64,000 nt of DNA from Megachile rotundata (taxonomy: Eukaryota > Arthropoda > Insecta > Hymenoptera > Megachilidae): the NCBI RefSeq assembly GCF_050947335.1, contig NW_027473318.1, forward strand, positions 2,976,001 to 3,040,000, written 5' to 3'. Within the stretch, counting starts at the first letter, position 1, and each line of letters opens with the position of its first letter. Below, one piece after another: positions 1 through 14,200 of this stretch. The notes under the pieces are model-generated. The model made no database searches and was not told the origin of the DNA. It was given only the letters and a program-made list of their open reading frames with translations. Position numbers and translations under genes: made by a program.

Positions 1-169
1 AGATTGTATTTGGGAGATTGTAACTGTATGATTTTGATTGTATGATTGTGATTGTATGATTGCGATTGTATGATTGCGGTTGTATGATTGTGATGTATGA
101 TTGTAATTGTATGATTATGATTGTATGATTGTGATTGTATGATTGTGATTGTATGATTGTATTTGGGAG
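1..169 (+). repeat. Left-edge array stretch, starts inside a G-run unit
   Basis: The window opens in the middle of a run of the ATTGTATTTGGGAG subfamily (last full unit about 3-16). About ten ordinary units follow, including one 13-bp unit (ATTGTGATGTATG), then the next G-run begins at 156. Similar D-run, spacer, D-run arrangements recur further right, for example 22542-22750. No gene is seen. Confidence 0.8.
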
Positions 170-3100
170 ATTGTATTTGGGAGATTGTATTTGGGAGATT
201 GTAATTGTATGATTGCGATTGTATGATTGTGATTGTATGATTGCGATTGTATGATTGTGATTGTATGATTGTGATGTATGATTGTAATTGTATGATTATG
301 ATTGTATGATTGTGATTGTATGATTGTGATGGTATGATTGTGATGGTATGATTGTGGTTGTATGATTGCGATCGTATGATTGTGATTGTATGATTATGAT
401 TGTATGATTGTGATTGTATGATTGCGATTGTATGATTGTCATTGTATGATTATGATTGTATTTTTGTGATTTTATGATTGTGATTGTATGATTGTGATTG
501 TATGATTGTGATTGTATGATTGCGATTGTATGAATGCGATTGTATGAATGTTATTGCATAATTGTGATTGTATGATTGTGATTGTATGATTGTAATTGTA
601 TGATTATGATTGTATGATTGTGATTGTATGATTGAGATTCTATGATTGTGATTGTATGATTGCGATTGTATGATTGTCATTGTATGATTGTGATTGTATG
701 ATTGTGATTGTATGATTGTGATTGTATGATTGTGATTGTATGATTGTGATTGTATGATTGTGATTGTATGATTGTGATTGTATGATTGTGATTGTATGAT
801 TGTGTTTGTATGATTGTGATTGTATGATTGTGATTGTATGAGTGTGATTGACTGATTGTGGTTGTACGATTGTGATTGTACGATTGTGATTGTACGATTG
901 TGATTGTATGATTGTGATTGTATGATTATGATTGTATGATTGTGATTGCATGATTGTGATTGTATGATTGTGATTGCATGATTTTGAATGTATGATTCTG
1001 ATTGTATGATTGTGATTGTATGATTGTGATTGTATGATTGTGAGTGTATGATTGTGATTATATGATTGTGATTGTATGATTGTGATAGTATGATTGTGAT
1101 TGTATGATTGTGATTGCATGATTGTGATTGTATGTTTGCAATTGTATGATTGTGTTTGTATGATTATGATTTTATGATTGCGATTACATGATTGTGATTG
1201 TATGGTTGTGATTGTATGATTGTGATTGTATGATTGTGACAGTATGATTGTGATTGTATGATTGTGATTGTATGATTGTGATTGTATGATTGTGATTGTA
1301 TGATTGTATTTGGGAGATTGTATTTGGGAGATTGTATTTGGGAGATTGTATTTGGGAGATTGTATTTGGGAGATTGTAATTGTATGATTGCGATTGTATG
1401 ATTGTGATTGTATGATTGCGATTGTATGGTTGTGATTGTATGATTGTGATGTATGATTGTAATTGTATGATTATGATTGTATGATTGTGATTGTATGATT
1501 GTGATTGTATGATTGTATTTGGGAGATTGTATTTGGGAGATTGTAATTGTATGATTGCAATTGTATGATTGTGATTGTATGATTGCGATTGTATGATTGT
1601 GATTGTATGATTGTGATGTATGATTGTAATTGTATGATTATGATTGTATGATTGTGATTGTATGATTGTCATGGTATGATTGTGATGGTATGATTGTGAT
1701 TGTATGATTGCGATCGTATGATTGTGATTGTATGATTATGATTGTATGATTGTGATTGTATGATTGTGATTGTATGATTGTGATTGTATGATTGTGGTTG
1801 TATGATTGTGATTGTATGAATGCGATTGTATGATTGTGATTGCATAATTGTGATTGTATGATTGTGATTGTATGATTGTGATTGTATGTTTGCGATTGTA
1901 TGATTGTGATGTTATGATTGTGATGTTATGATTGTGATTGTATGATTGTGATTGTATGAGTGTGATTGTCTGATTGTGGTTGTGCGTTTGTGATTGTACG
2001 ATTGTGAATGTACGATTGTGATTGTATGATTGTGGTTGTATGAATATGATTGTATGATTGTGATTGCATGATTGTGATTGTATGATTGTGATTGTATGAT
2101 TGTGATTGTATGATTGTGATTGTATGATTGTGATTGTATGATTGTGATTGTCTGATTGTGGTTGTGCGATTGTGATTGTATGATTGTGATTCTGTGATTG
2201 TGATTGTATGATTGTGATTGTATGATTGTGATTGTATGATTGTGACTGTATGTTTGTGATTGTATGATTGTGATTGTACGATTGTGATTGTATGATTGTG
2301 ATTGTATGATTGTGATAGTATGATTGTGATTGTATGACTGTGATTGTATGACTGTGATTGTATGATTGTGATTGTATGATTGTGATTGTATGATTGTGAA
2401 AGTATGATTGTGATTCTATGATTGTGATTGTATGATTGTGATTGTATGATTGTGATTGTCTGATTGTGGTTGTGCGATTGTGATTGTACGATTGTGATTG
2501 TACGATTGTGATTGTATGATTGTGATTGTATGATTATGATTGTATGATTGTGATTGCATGATTGTGACTGTATGATTGTATTTGGGAGATTGTATTTGGG
2601 AGATTGTATTTGAGAGATTGTAATTGTATGATTGCTATTGTATGATTGTGATTGTATGATTGTGATTGCATGATTGTGACTGTATGATTGTGATTGTATG
2701 ATTGTGATTGTATGATTGAGATTGTATGATTGCGATTGTATGTTTGCGATTGTATGATTGTGATTGTATGATTGCGATTGTATGATTGTGATTGTATGAT
2801 TGTGATGTATGATTGCGATTGTATGATTGTGATTGTATGATTGTGATGTATGATTGTAATTGTATGATTATGATTGTATGATTGTGATTGTATGATTGAG
2901 ATTGTATGATTGTGATTGTATGATTGCGATTGTATGATTGTGATTGTATGATTGTGATTGTATGATTGTGATTGTATGATTGTGATGGTATGATTTCGAT
3001 TGTATGATTGTGATTGTCTGATTGTGATTGTATGATTGTAAATGTATGATTGTGATTGTATGATTGTGATTGTATGATTGTGATAGTATGATTGTGATTG

Positions 3101-3330
3101 TATGATTGTGATTGTATGACTGTGATTGTATGATTGTGATTGTATGATTGTGATTGTATGATAGTATTTGGGAGATTGTATTTGGGAGATTGTATATGGG
3201 AGCTTGTAATTGTATGATTGCGATTGTACGATTGTGATTGTATGATTGCGATTGTATGATTGTGATTGTATGACTGTGATGTATGATTGTAATTGTATGA
3301 TTATGATTGTATGATTGTGATTGTATGATT
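170..3330 (+). repeat. 3.2-kb higher-order segment, copy 1 of the 11,073-bp-spaced pair
   Basis: This segment recurs almost base for base at about 11243-14403 with a constant offset of 11,073 bp. Anchors that agree include CGATCG at 369/11442 and 1711/12784, AGTGTGATTGACTG at 841/11914, AGTGTGATTGTCTG at 1959/13032, and G-runs at 1303/12376, 1512/12585, 2575/13648 and 3161/14234. Long antisense frames of 76, 159 and 162 codons inside it are identical in the two copies. One of the few differences is T at 3050 against C at 14123. The segment carries several degenerate units (TTTGAGAG, ATAGTATTT, TGATTTCG) that are uncommon in the right half of the window. Confidence 0.9.
1303..1372 (+). repeat. 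G-run, 5 units of ATTGTATTTGGGAG
   Basis: Five perfect units give five GGG tracts 11 bases apart. The next run (1512) follows after a 139-bp spacer. Duplicated at 12376. Confidence 0.95.
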
Positions 3331-3660
3331 GTGATGGTATGATTGTGATTGTATGATTGCGATCTGTATGATTGTGATTGTATGATTATGATTGTATGAT
3401 TGTGATTGTATGATTGCGATTGTATGATTGCGATTGTATGATTATGATTGTATTTTTGTGATTGTATGATTGTGATTGTATGTTTGTGATTGTATTATTG
3501 TGATTGTCTGATGGTGGTTGTGCGATTGTGATTGTACGATTGTGATTGTACGATTGTGATTGTACGATTGTGATTGTATGATTATGATTGTATGATTGTG
3601 ATTGCATGATTGTGATTGTATGATTGTGATTGCATGATTTTGAATGTATGATTGTGATTG
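3003..3660 (+). repeat. 0.65-kb tandem duplication, copy 1
   Basis: The stretch from the TCTG-ending unit near 3017 through the G-run at 3161 to the TTTTGAATG unit repeats immediately downstream. Offsets are 658 bp at the TCTG unit and G-run and 644 bp further on; the difference is exactly one 14-bp unit lost in copy 2. The marker GCGATCTGTATG (a 15-bp unit, CGATCG broken by one inserted base) occurs in both copies. A 73-codon antisense frame at 3386-3607 is identical to the one at 4030-4251. Confidence 0.85.
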
Positions 3661-4304
3661 TATGATTGTGATTGTCTGATTGTGATTGTATGATTGTAAA
3701 TGTATGATTGTGATTGTATGATTGTGATTGTATGATTGTGATAGTATGATTGTGATTGTATGATTGTGATTGTATGACTGTGATTGTATGATTGTGATTG
3801 TATGATTGTGATTGTATGATTGTATCTGGGAGATTGTATTTGGGAGATTGTATTTGGGAGATTGTAATTGTATGATTGTGATTGTATGATTGCGATTGTA
3901 TGATTGTGATTGTATGATTGTGATGTATGATTGTAATTGTATGATTATGATTGTATGATTGTGATTGTATGATTGTGATGGTATGATTGTGATTGTATGA
4001 TTGCGATCTGTATGATTGTGATTGTATGATTATGATTGTATGATTGTGATTGTATGATTGCGATTGTATGATTGCGATTGTATGATTATGATTGTATTTT
4101 TGTGATTGTATGATTGTGATTGTATGTTTGTGATTGTATTATTGTGATTGTCTGATGGTGGTTGTGCGATTGTGATTGTACGATTGTGATTGTACGATTG
4201 TGATTGTACGATTGTGATTGTATGATTATGATTGTATGATTGTGATTGCATGATTGTGATTGTATGATTGTGATTGCATGATTTTGAATGTATGATTGTG
4301 ATTG
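3661..4304 (+). repeat. 0.65-kb tandem duplication, copy 2
   Basis: This is the second copy of the preceding segment, including its G-run at 3819-3860 (first unit TATCTGGGAG), the 15-bp GCGATCTGTATG unit, the rare TGTATTATTG and CTGATGGTGG units and three successive TACG units. Similarity to copy 1 fades near 4324. The equivalent 14404-15035 region keeps only a merged version of this pair. Confidence 0.85.
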
Positions 4305-5950
4305 TATGATTGTGATTGTATGATTGTGATTGTATGATTGTGATTGTATGATTGTGATTGTATGATTGTGATTGTATGATTCTGATTGTATGATTGTGAT
4401 TGTATGATTGTGATTGTATGATTGTGATTGTATGATTGTGATTGTATGATTGTGATTGTATGATTGTGATTGTATGATTGTATTTGGGAGATTGTATTTG
4501 GGAGATTGTATTTGGGAGATTGTAATTGTATGATTGCGATTGTATGATTGCGATTGTATGATTGTGATGTATGATTGTAATTGTATGATTATGATTGTAT
4601 GATTGTGATTGTATGATTGTGATTGTATGATTGTATTTGGGAAATTGTATTTGGGAGATTGCATTTGGGAGATTGTAATTGTATGATTGCGATTGTATGA
4701 TTGTGATTGTATGTTTGCGATGGTATGATTGTGATTGTATAATTGTGATGGTATGATTGTGATGGTATGGTTGTGATTGTATGATTGCGATCGTCCGATT
4801 GTGATTGTATGATTATGATTGTATGATTGTGATTGTATGATTGCGATTGTATGATTGTGATTGTATGATTATGATTGTATTTTTGTGATTTTATGAATGT
4901 GATTGTATGATTGTGATTGTATGATTGTGATTGTATGATTGTGATTGTATGATTGCGATTGTATGAATGCGATTGTATGATTGTGATTGCATAATTGTGA
5001 TTGTATGATTGTGATTGTATGATTGTGATTGTATGATTGTTATTGTATGACTGTGATTGCATGATTGTGATTGTATGATTGTGATAGTATGATTGCGAAA
5101 GTATGATTGAGATTCTATGATTGTGATTGTATGATTGTCATTGTATGATTGTGATTGTATGATTGTGATTGTATGATTGTGATTGTATGATTGTGATTGT
5201 ATGATTGTGATTGTATGATTGTGATTGTATGATTGTGATTGTATGATTGTGAAAGTATGATTGTGATTGTATGATTGTGATTGTATGATTGTGATTGTAT
5301 GATTGTGATTGTATGAGTGTGATTGACTGATTGTGGTTGTGCGATTGTGATTGTGCGATTGTGATTGTACGATTGTGATTGTATGATTGTGATTGTATGA
5401 TTATGATTGTATGATTGTGATTGCATGATTGTGATTGTATGATTGTGATTGCATGATTTTGAATGTATGATTCTGATTGTATGATTGTGATTGTATGATT
5501 GTGATTCTATGATTGTGAGTGTATGATTGTGATTATATGATTGTGATTGTATGATTGTGATAGTATGATTGTGATTGTATGATTGTGATTGCATAATTGT
5601 GATTGTATGATTGTGATTGTATGATTGCGATTGTATGATTGTGATTGTATGATTGTGATGTATGATTGTAATTGTATGATTATGATTGTATGATTGTGAT
5701 TGTATGATTGTCATGGTATGATTGTGATGGTATGATTGTGATTGTATGATTGCGATCGTATGATTCTGATTGTATGATTATGGTTGTATGATTGTGATTG
5801 TATGATTGCGATTGTATGATTGTGATTGTATGTTTATGATTGTATTTTTGTGATTTTATGATTGTGATTGTATGATTGTGATTGTATGATTGTGATTGTA
5901 TGATTGCGATTGTATGAATGCGATTGTATGATTGTGATTGCATAACTGTG
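4305..5950 (+). repeat. Mosaic block stretch with paired G-runs and CGATCG anchors
   Basis: It holds G-runs at 4477-4518 and 4630-4671, separated by 111 bp. The second run has the odd units GGGAAATTG and GCATTTGGG. A CGATCGTCCG anchor follows at 4788. The same trio recurs at 7496/7649/7807, 10166/10319/10477 and 19396/19549/19707, so this is one member of a four-copy subfamily. An AGTGTGATTGACTG unit lies at 5316 and another anchor at 5753. No gene is seen. Confidence 0.8.
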
Positions 5951-8620
5951 ATTGTATGATTGTGATTGTATGATTGCGATTGTATGATTGTGATTGTATG
6001 ATTGTGATGTATGATTGTAATTGTATGATTATGATTGTATGATTGTGATTGTATGATTGTCATGGTATGATTGTGATGGTATGATTGTGATTGTATGATT
6101 GCGATCGTATGATTCTGATTGTATGATTATGGTTGTATGATTGTGATTGTATGATTGCGATTGTATGATTGTGACTGTATGTTTATGATTGTATTTTTGT
6201 GATTTTATGATTGTGATTGCATAATTGTGATTGTATGATTGTGATTGTATGATTGCGATTGTATGATTGTGATTGTATGATTGTGATGTATGATTGTAAT
6301 TGTATGATTATGATTGTATGATTGTGATTGTATGATTGTCATGGTATGATTGTGATGGTATGATTGTGATTGTATGATTGCGATCGTATGATTCTGATTG
6401 TATGATTATGGTTGTATGATTGTGATTGTATGATTGCGATTGTATGATTGTGATTGTATGTTTATGATTGTATTTTTGTGATTTTATGATTGTGATTGTA
6501 TGATTGTGATTGTATGATTGTGATTGTATGATTGCGATTGTATGAATGCGATTGTATGATTGTGATTGCATAATTGTGATTGTATGATTGTGATTGTATG
6601 ATTGTGGTTGTATGTTTGTGATTGTATGAATGCGATTGTATGATTGTGATTGCATAATTGTGATTGTATGATTGTGATTGTATGATCGTGATTGTATGTT
6701 TGCGATTGTATGATTGTGATGTTATGATTGTGATTGTATGATTGTGATTGTATGAGTGTGATTGTCTGATTGTGGTTGTGCGTTTGTGATTGTACGATTG
6801 TGAATGTACGATTGTGATTGTATGATTGTGGTTGTATGAATATGATTGTATGATTGTGATTGCATGATTGTGATTGTATGATTGTGATTGTATGATTGTG
6901 ATTGTATGATTGTGATTGTATGATTGTGATTGTATGATTGTGATTGTATGATTGTGATTGTATGAATGCGATTGTATGATTGTGATTGCATAATTGTGAT
7001 TGTATGATTGTGATTGTATGATTGCGATTGTATGATTGTGATTGTATGATTGTGATGTATGATTGTAATTGTATGATTATGATTGTATGATTGTGATTGT
7101 ATGATTGTGATGGTATGATTGTGATGGTATGATTGTGATTGTATGATTGCGATCGTATGATTCTGATTGTACGATTATGGTTGTATGATTGTGATTGTAT
7201 GATTGCGATTGTATGATTGTGATTGTATGCTTATGATTGTATTTTTGTGATTTTATGATTGTGATTGTATGATTGTGATTGTATGATTGTGATTGTATGA
7301 TTGCGATTGTATGAATGCGATTGTATGATTGTGATTGCATAAGTGTGATTGTATGATTGTGATTGTATGATTGTGTTTGTATGATTGTGATTGTATGATT
7401 GTGGTTGTATGATTGTGATTGTATGATTGTGATTGTATGATTGTGATTGTATGATTGTGATTGTATGATTGTGATTGTATGATTGTGATTGTATGATTGT
7501 ATTTGGGAGATTGTATTTGGGAGATTGTATTTGGGAGATTGTAATTGTATGATTGCGATTGTATGATTGCGATTGTATGATTGTGATGTATGATTGTAAT
7601 TGTATGATTATGATTGTATGATTGTGATTGTATGATTGTGATTGTATGATTGTATTTGGGAAATTGTATTTGGGAGATTGCATTTGGGAGATTGTAATTG
7701 TATGATTGCGATTGTATGATTGTGATTGTATGATTGCGATGGTATGATTGTGATTGTATAATTGTGATGGTATGATTGTGATGGTATGGTTGTGATTGTA
7801 TGATTGCGATCGTCCGATTGTGATTGTATGGTTATGATTGTATGATTGTGTTTGTATGATTGCGATTGTATGATTGTGATTGTATGATTATGATTGTATT
7901 TTTGTGATTTTATGATTGTGATTGTATGATTGTGATTGTATGATTGTGATTGTATGATTGTGAATGTATGATTGCGATTGTATGAATGCGATTGTATGAT
8001 TGTGATTGCATAATTGTGATTGTATGATTGTGATTGTATGATTGTGATTGTATGATTGTTATTGTATGACTGTGATTGTATGATTGGGATTGTATGATTG
8101 TGATAGTATGATTGTGAAAGTATGATTGAGATTCTATGATTGTGATTGTATGATTGCGATTGTATGATTGTCATTGTATGATTGTGATTGTATGATTGTG
8201 ATTGTATGATTGTGATTGTATGATTGTGATTGTATGATTGTGATTGTATGATTGTGATTGTATGATTGTGAAAGTATGATTGTGATTGTATGATTGTGAT
8301 TGTATGATTGTGATTGTATGATTGTGATTGTATGAGTGTGATTGACTGATTGTGGTTGTGCGATTGTGATTGTACGATTGTGATTGTACGATTGTGATTG
8401 TACGATTGTGATTGTATGATTGTGATTTTATGATTATGATTGTATGATTGTGATTGCATGATTGTGATTGTATGGTGGTGATTGTATGATTGTGATTGTA
8501 TGATTGTGACAGTATGATTGTGATTGTATGATTGTGATTGTATGATTGTATTTGGGAGATTGTATTTGGGAGATTGTATTTGGGAGATTGTATTTGGGAG
8601 ATTGTAATTGTATGATTGCG
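5951..8620 (+). repeat. 2,670-bp tandem duplication, copy A
   Basis: Every landmark here reappears exactly 2,670 bp downstream: CGATCG at 6102, 6381, 7150 and 7807; AGTGTGATTGTCTG at 6755; G-runs at 7496 and 7649; AGTGTGATTGACTG at 8335. An antisense frame of 283 codons (7608-8459) is identical in both copies. The length equals 191 units minus 4 bp, matching four 13-bp units per copy. One visible difference is T at 6427 against G at 9097. Confidence 0.92.
8545..8600 (+). repeat. G-run, 4 units
   Basis: Four units at the end of the 2,670-bp copy A, paired with the run at 11215 in copy B. No second run follows the usual spacer here; a core block comes directly. Confidence 0.95.
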
Positions 8621-11290
8621 ATTGTATGATTGTGATTGTATGATTGCGATTGTATGATTGTGATTGTATGATTGTGATGTATGATTGTAATTGTATGATT
8701 ATGATTGTATGATTGTGATTGTATGATTGTCATGGTATGATTGTGATGGTATGATTGTGATTGTATGATTGCGATCGTATGATTCTGATTGTATGATTAT
8801 GGTTGTATGATTGTGATTGTATGATTGCGATTGTATGATTGTGACTGTATGTTTATGATTGTATTTTTGTGATTTTATGATTGTGATTGCATAATTGTGA
8901 TTGTATGATTGTGATTGTATGATTGCGATTGTATGATTGTGATTGTATGATTGTGATGTATGATTGTAATTGTATGATTATGATTGTATGATTGTGATTG
9001 TATGATTGTCATGGTATGATTGTGATGGTATGATTGTGATTGTATGATTGCGATCGTATGATTCTGATTGTATGATTATGGTTGTATGATTGTGATGGTA
9101 TGATTGCGATTGTATGATTGTGATTGTATGTTTATGATTGTATTTTTGTGATTTTATGATTGTGATTGTATGATTGTGATTGTATGATTGTGATTGTATG
9201 ATTGCGATTGTATGAATGCGATTGTATGATTGTGATTGCATAATTGTGATTGTATGATTGTGATTGTATGATTGTGGTTGTATGTTTGTGATTGTATGAA
9301 TGCGATTGTATGATTGTGATTGCATAATTGTGATTGTATGATTGTGATTGTATGATCGTGATTGTATGTTTGCGATTGTATGATTGTGATGTTATGATTG
9401 TGATTGTATGATTGTGATTGTATGAGTGTGATTGTCTGATTGTGGTTGTGCGTTTGTGATTGTACGATTGTGAATGTACGATTGTGATTGTATGATTGTG
9501 GTTGTATGAATATGATTGTATGATTGTGATTGCATGATTGTGATTGTATGATTGTGATTGTATGATTGTGATTGTATGATTGTGATTGTATGATTGTGAT
9601 TGTATGATTGTGATTGTATGATTGTGATTGTATGAATGCGATTGTATGATTGTGATTGCATAATTGTGATTGTATGATTGTGATTGTATGATTGCGATTG
9701 TATGATTGTGATTGTATGATTGTGATGTATGATTGTAATTGTATGATTATGATTGTATGATTGTGATTGTATGATTGTGATGGTATGATTGTGATGGTAT
9801 GATTGTGATTGTATGATTGCGATCGTATGATTCTGATTGTACGATTATGGTTGTATGATTGTGATTGTATGATTGCGATTGTATGATTGTGATTGTATGC
9901 TTATGATTGTATTTTTGTGATTTTATGATTGTGATTGTATGATTGTGATTGTATGATTGTGATTGTATGATTGCGATTGTATGAATGCGATTGTATGATT
10001 GTGATTGCATAAGTGTGATTGTATGATTGTGATTGTATGATTGTGTTTGTATGATTGTGATTGTATGATTGTGGTTGTATGATTGTGATTGTATGATTGT
10101 GATTGTATGATTGTGATTGTATGATTGTGATTGTATGATTGTGATTGTATGATTGTGATTGTATGATTGTATTTGGGAGATTGTATTTGGGAGATTGTAT
10201 TTGGGAGATTGTAATTGTATGATTGCGATTGTATGATTGCGATTGTATGATTGTGATGTATGATTGTAATTGTATGATTATGATTGTATGATTGTGATTG
10301 TATGATTGTGATTGTATGATTGTATTTGGGAAATTGTATTTGGGAGATTGCATTTGGGAGATTGTAATTGTATGATTGCGATTGTATGATTGTGATTGTA
10401 TGATTGCGATGGTATGATTGTGATTGTATAATTGTGATGGTATGATTGTGATGGTATGGTTGTGATTGTATGATTGCGATCGTCCGATTGTGATTGTATG
10501 GTTATGATTGTATGATTGTGTTTGTATGATTGCGATTGTATGATTGTGATTGTATGATTATGATTGTATTTTTGTGATTTTATGATTGTGATTGTATGAT
10601 TGTGATTGTATGATTGTGATTGTATGATTGTGAATGTATGATTGCGATTGTATGAATGCGATTGTATGATTGTGATTGCATAATTGTGATTGTATGATTG
10701 TGATTGTATGATTGTGATTGTATGATTGTTATTGTATGACTGTGATTGTATGATTGGGATTGTATGATTGTGATAGTATGATTGTGAAAGTATGATTGAG
10801 ATTCTATGATTGTGATTGTATGATTGCGATTGTATGATTGTCATTGTATGATTGTGATTGTATGATTGTGATTGTATGATTGTGATTGTATGATTGTGAT
10901 TGTATGATTGTGATTGTATGATTGTGATTGTATGATTGTGAAAGTATGATTGTGATTGTATGATTGTGATTGTATGATTGTGATTGTATGATTGTGATTG
11001 TATGAGTGTGATTGACTGATTGTGGTTGTGCGATTGTGATTGTACGATTGTGATTGTACGATTGTGATTGTACGATTGTGATTGTATGATTGTGATTTTA
11101 TGATTATGATTGTATGATTGTGATTGCATGATTGTGATTGTATGGTGGTGATTGTATGATTGTGATTGTATGATTGTGACAGTATGATTGTGATTGTATG
11201 ATTGTGATTGTATGATTGTATTTGGGAGATTGTATTTGGGAGATTGTATTTGGGAGATTGTATTTGGGAGATTGTAATTGTATGATTGCG
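8621..11290 (+). repeat. 2,670-bp tandem duplication, copy B
   Basis: This is the direct repeat of 5951-8620 at constant offset, with CGATCG at 8772, 9051, 9820 and 10477 and G-runs at 10166 and 10319. The copies match unit by unit, including the unusual GATCGTG unit near 6690/9360 and the single TGGGATTG unit near 8087/10757. At its right end similarity continues into the 11,073-bp-offset segment, so the exact junction within about 11243-11400 cannot be placed. Confidence 0.92.
11215..11270 (+). repeat. G-run, 4 units
   Basis: Four units at the junction of the 2,670-bp copy B and the 11,073-bp-offset segment. The matching left-hand run at 156 has three units. Confidence 0.95.
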
Positions 11291-14200
11291 ATTGTATGAT
11301 TGTGATTGTATGATTGCGATTGTATGATTGTGATTGTATGATTGTGATGTATGATTGTAATTGTATGATTATGATTGTATGATTGTGATTGTATGATTGT
11401 GATGGTATGATTGTGATGGTATGATTGTGGTTGTATGATTGCGATCGTATGATTGTGATTGTATGATTATGATTGTATGATTGTGATTGTATGATTGCGA
11501 TTGTATGATTGTCATTGTATGATTATGATTGTATTTTTGTGATTTTATGATTGTGATTGTATGATTGTGATTGTATGATTGTGATTGTATGATTGCGATT
11601 GTATGAATGCGATTGTATGAATGTTATTGCATAATTGTGATTGTATGATTGTGATTGTATGATTGTAATTGTATGATTATGATTGTATGATTGTGATTGT
11701 ATGATTGAGATTCTATGATTGTGATTGTATGATTGCGATTGTATGATTGTCATTGTATGATTGTGATTGTATGATTGTGATTGTATGATTGTGATTGTAT
11801 GATTGTGATTGTATGATTGTGATTGTATGATTGTGATTGTATGATTGTGATTGTATGATTGTGATTGTATGATTGTGTTTGTATGATTGTGATTGTATGA
11901 TTGTGATTGTATGAGTGTGATTGACTGATTGTGGTTGTACGATTGTGATTGTACGATTGTGATTGTACGATTGTGATTGTATGATTGTGATTGTATGATT
12001 ATGATTGTATGATTGTGATTGCATGATTGTGATTGTATGATTGTGATTGCATGATTTTGAATGTATGATTCTGATTGTATGATTGTGATTGTATGATTGT
12101 GATTGTATGATTGTGAGTGTATGATTGTGATTATATGATTGTGATTGTATGATTGTGATAGTATGATTGTGATTGTATGATTGTGATTGCATGATTGTGA
12201 TTGTATGTTTGCAATTGTATGATTGTGTTTGTATGATTATGATTTTATGATTGCGATTACATGATTGTGATTGTATGGTTGTGATTGTATGATTGTGATT
12301 GTATGATTGTGACAGTATGATTGTGATTGTATGATTGTGATTGTATGATTGTGATTGTATGATTGTGATTGTATGATTGTATTTGGGAGATTGTATTTGG
12401 GAGATTGTATTTGGGAGATTGTATTTGGGAGATTGTATTTGGGAGATTGTAATTGTATGATTGCGATTGTATGATTGTGATTGTATGATTGCGATTGTAT
12501 GGTTGTGATTGTATGATTGTGATGTATGATTGTAATTGTATGATTATGATTGTATGATTGTGATTGTATGATTGTGATTGTATGATTGTATTTGGGAGAT
12601 TGTATTTGGGAGATTGTAATTGTATGATTGCAATTGTATGATTGTGATTGTATGATTGCGATTGTATGATTGTGATTGTATGATTGTGATGTATGATTGT
12701 AATTGTATGATTATGATTGTATGATTGTGATTGTATGATTGTCATGGTATGATTGTGATGGTATGATTGTGATTGTATGATTGCGATCGTATGATTGTGA
12801 TTGTATGATTATGATTGTATGATTGTGATTGTATGATTGTGATTGTATGATTGTGATTGTATGATTGTGGTTGTATGATTGTGATTGTATGAATGCGATT
12901 GTATGATTGTGATTGCATAATTGTGATTGTATGATTGTGATTGTATGATTGTGATTGTATGTTTGCGATTGTATGATTGTGATGTTATGATTGTGATGTT
13001 ATGATTGTGATTGTATGATTGTGATTGTATGAGTGTGATTGTCTGATTGTGGTTGTGCGTTTGTGATTGTACGATTGTGAATGTACGATTGTGATTGTAT
13101 GATTGTGGTTGTATGAATATGATTGTATGATTGTGATTGCATGATTGTGATTGTATGATTGTGATTGTATGATTGTGATTGTATGATTGTGATTGTATGA
13201 TTGTGATTGTATGATTGTGATTGTCTGATTGTGGTTGTGCGATTGTGATTGTATGATTGTGATTCTGTGATTGTGATTGTATGATTGTGATTGTATGATT
13301 GTGATTGTATGATTGTGACTGTATGTTTGTGATTGTATGATTGTGATTGTACGATTGTGATTGTATGATTGTGATTGTATGATTGTGATAGTATGATTGT
13401 GATTGTATGACTGTGATTGTATGACTGTGATTGTATGATTGTGATTGTATGATTGTGATTGTATGATTGTGAAAGTATGATTGTGATTCTATGATTGTGA
13501 TTGTATGATTGTGATTGTATGATTGTGATTGTCTGATTGTGGTTGTGCGATTGTGATTGTACGATTGTGATTGTACGATTGTGATTGTATGATTGTGATT
13601 GTATGATTATGATTGTATGATTGTGATTGCATGATTGTGACTGTATGATTGTATTTGGGAGATTGTATTTGGGAGATTGTATTTGAGAGATTGTAATTGT
13701 ATGATTGCTATTGTATGATTGTGATTGTATGATTGTGATTGCATGATTGTGACTGTATGATTGTGATTGTATGATTGTGATTGTATGATTGAGATTGTAT
13801 GATTGCGATTGTATGTTTGCGATTGTATGATTGTGATTGTATGATTGCGATTGTATGATTGTGATTGTATGATTGTGATGTATGATTGCGATTGTATGAT
13901 TGTGATTGTATGATTGTGATGTATGATTGTAATTGTATGATTATGATTGTATGATTGTGATTGTATGATTGAGATTGTATGATTGTGATTGTATGATTGC
14001 GATTGTATGATTGTGATTGTATGATTGTGATTGTATGATTGTGATTGTATGATTGTGATGGTATGATTTCGATTGTATGATTGTGATTGTCTGATTGTGA
14101 TTGTATGATTGTAAATGTATGACTGTGATTGTATGATTGTGATTGTATGATTGTGATAGTATGATTGTGATTGTATGATTGTGATTGTATGACTGTGATT

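Noticed and set aside
1303..1372. Telomeric repeat
   Set aside because: TTTGGGAG tracts resemble G-rich telomere strands only loosely. They occur in runs of at most five, embedded in another repeat, and match no telomere repeat I know.
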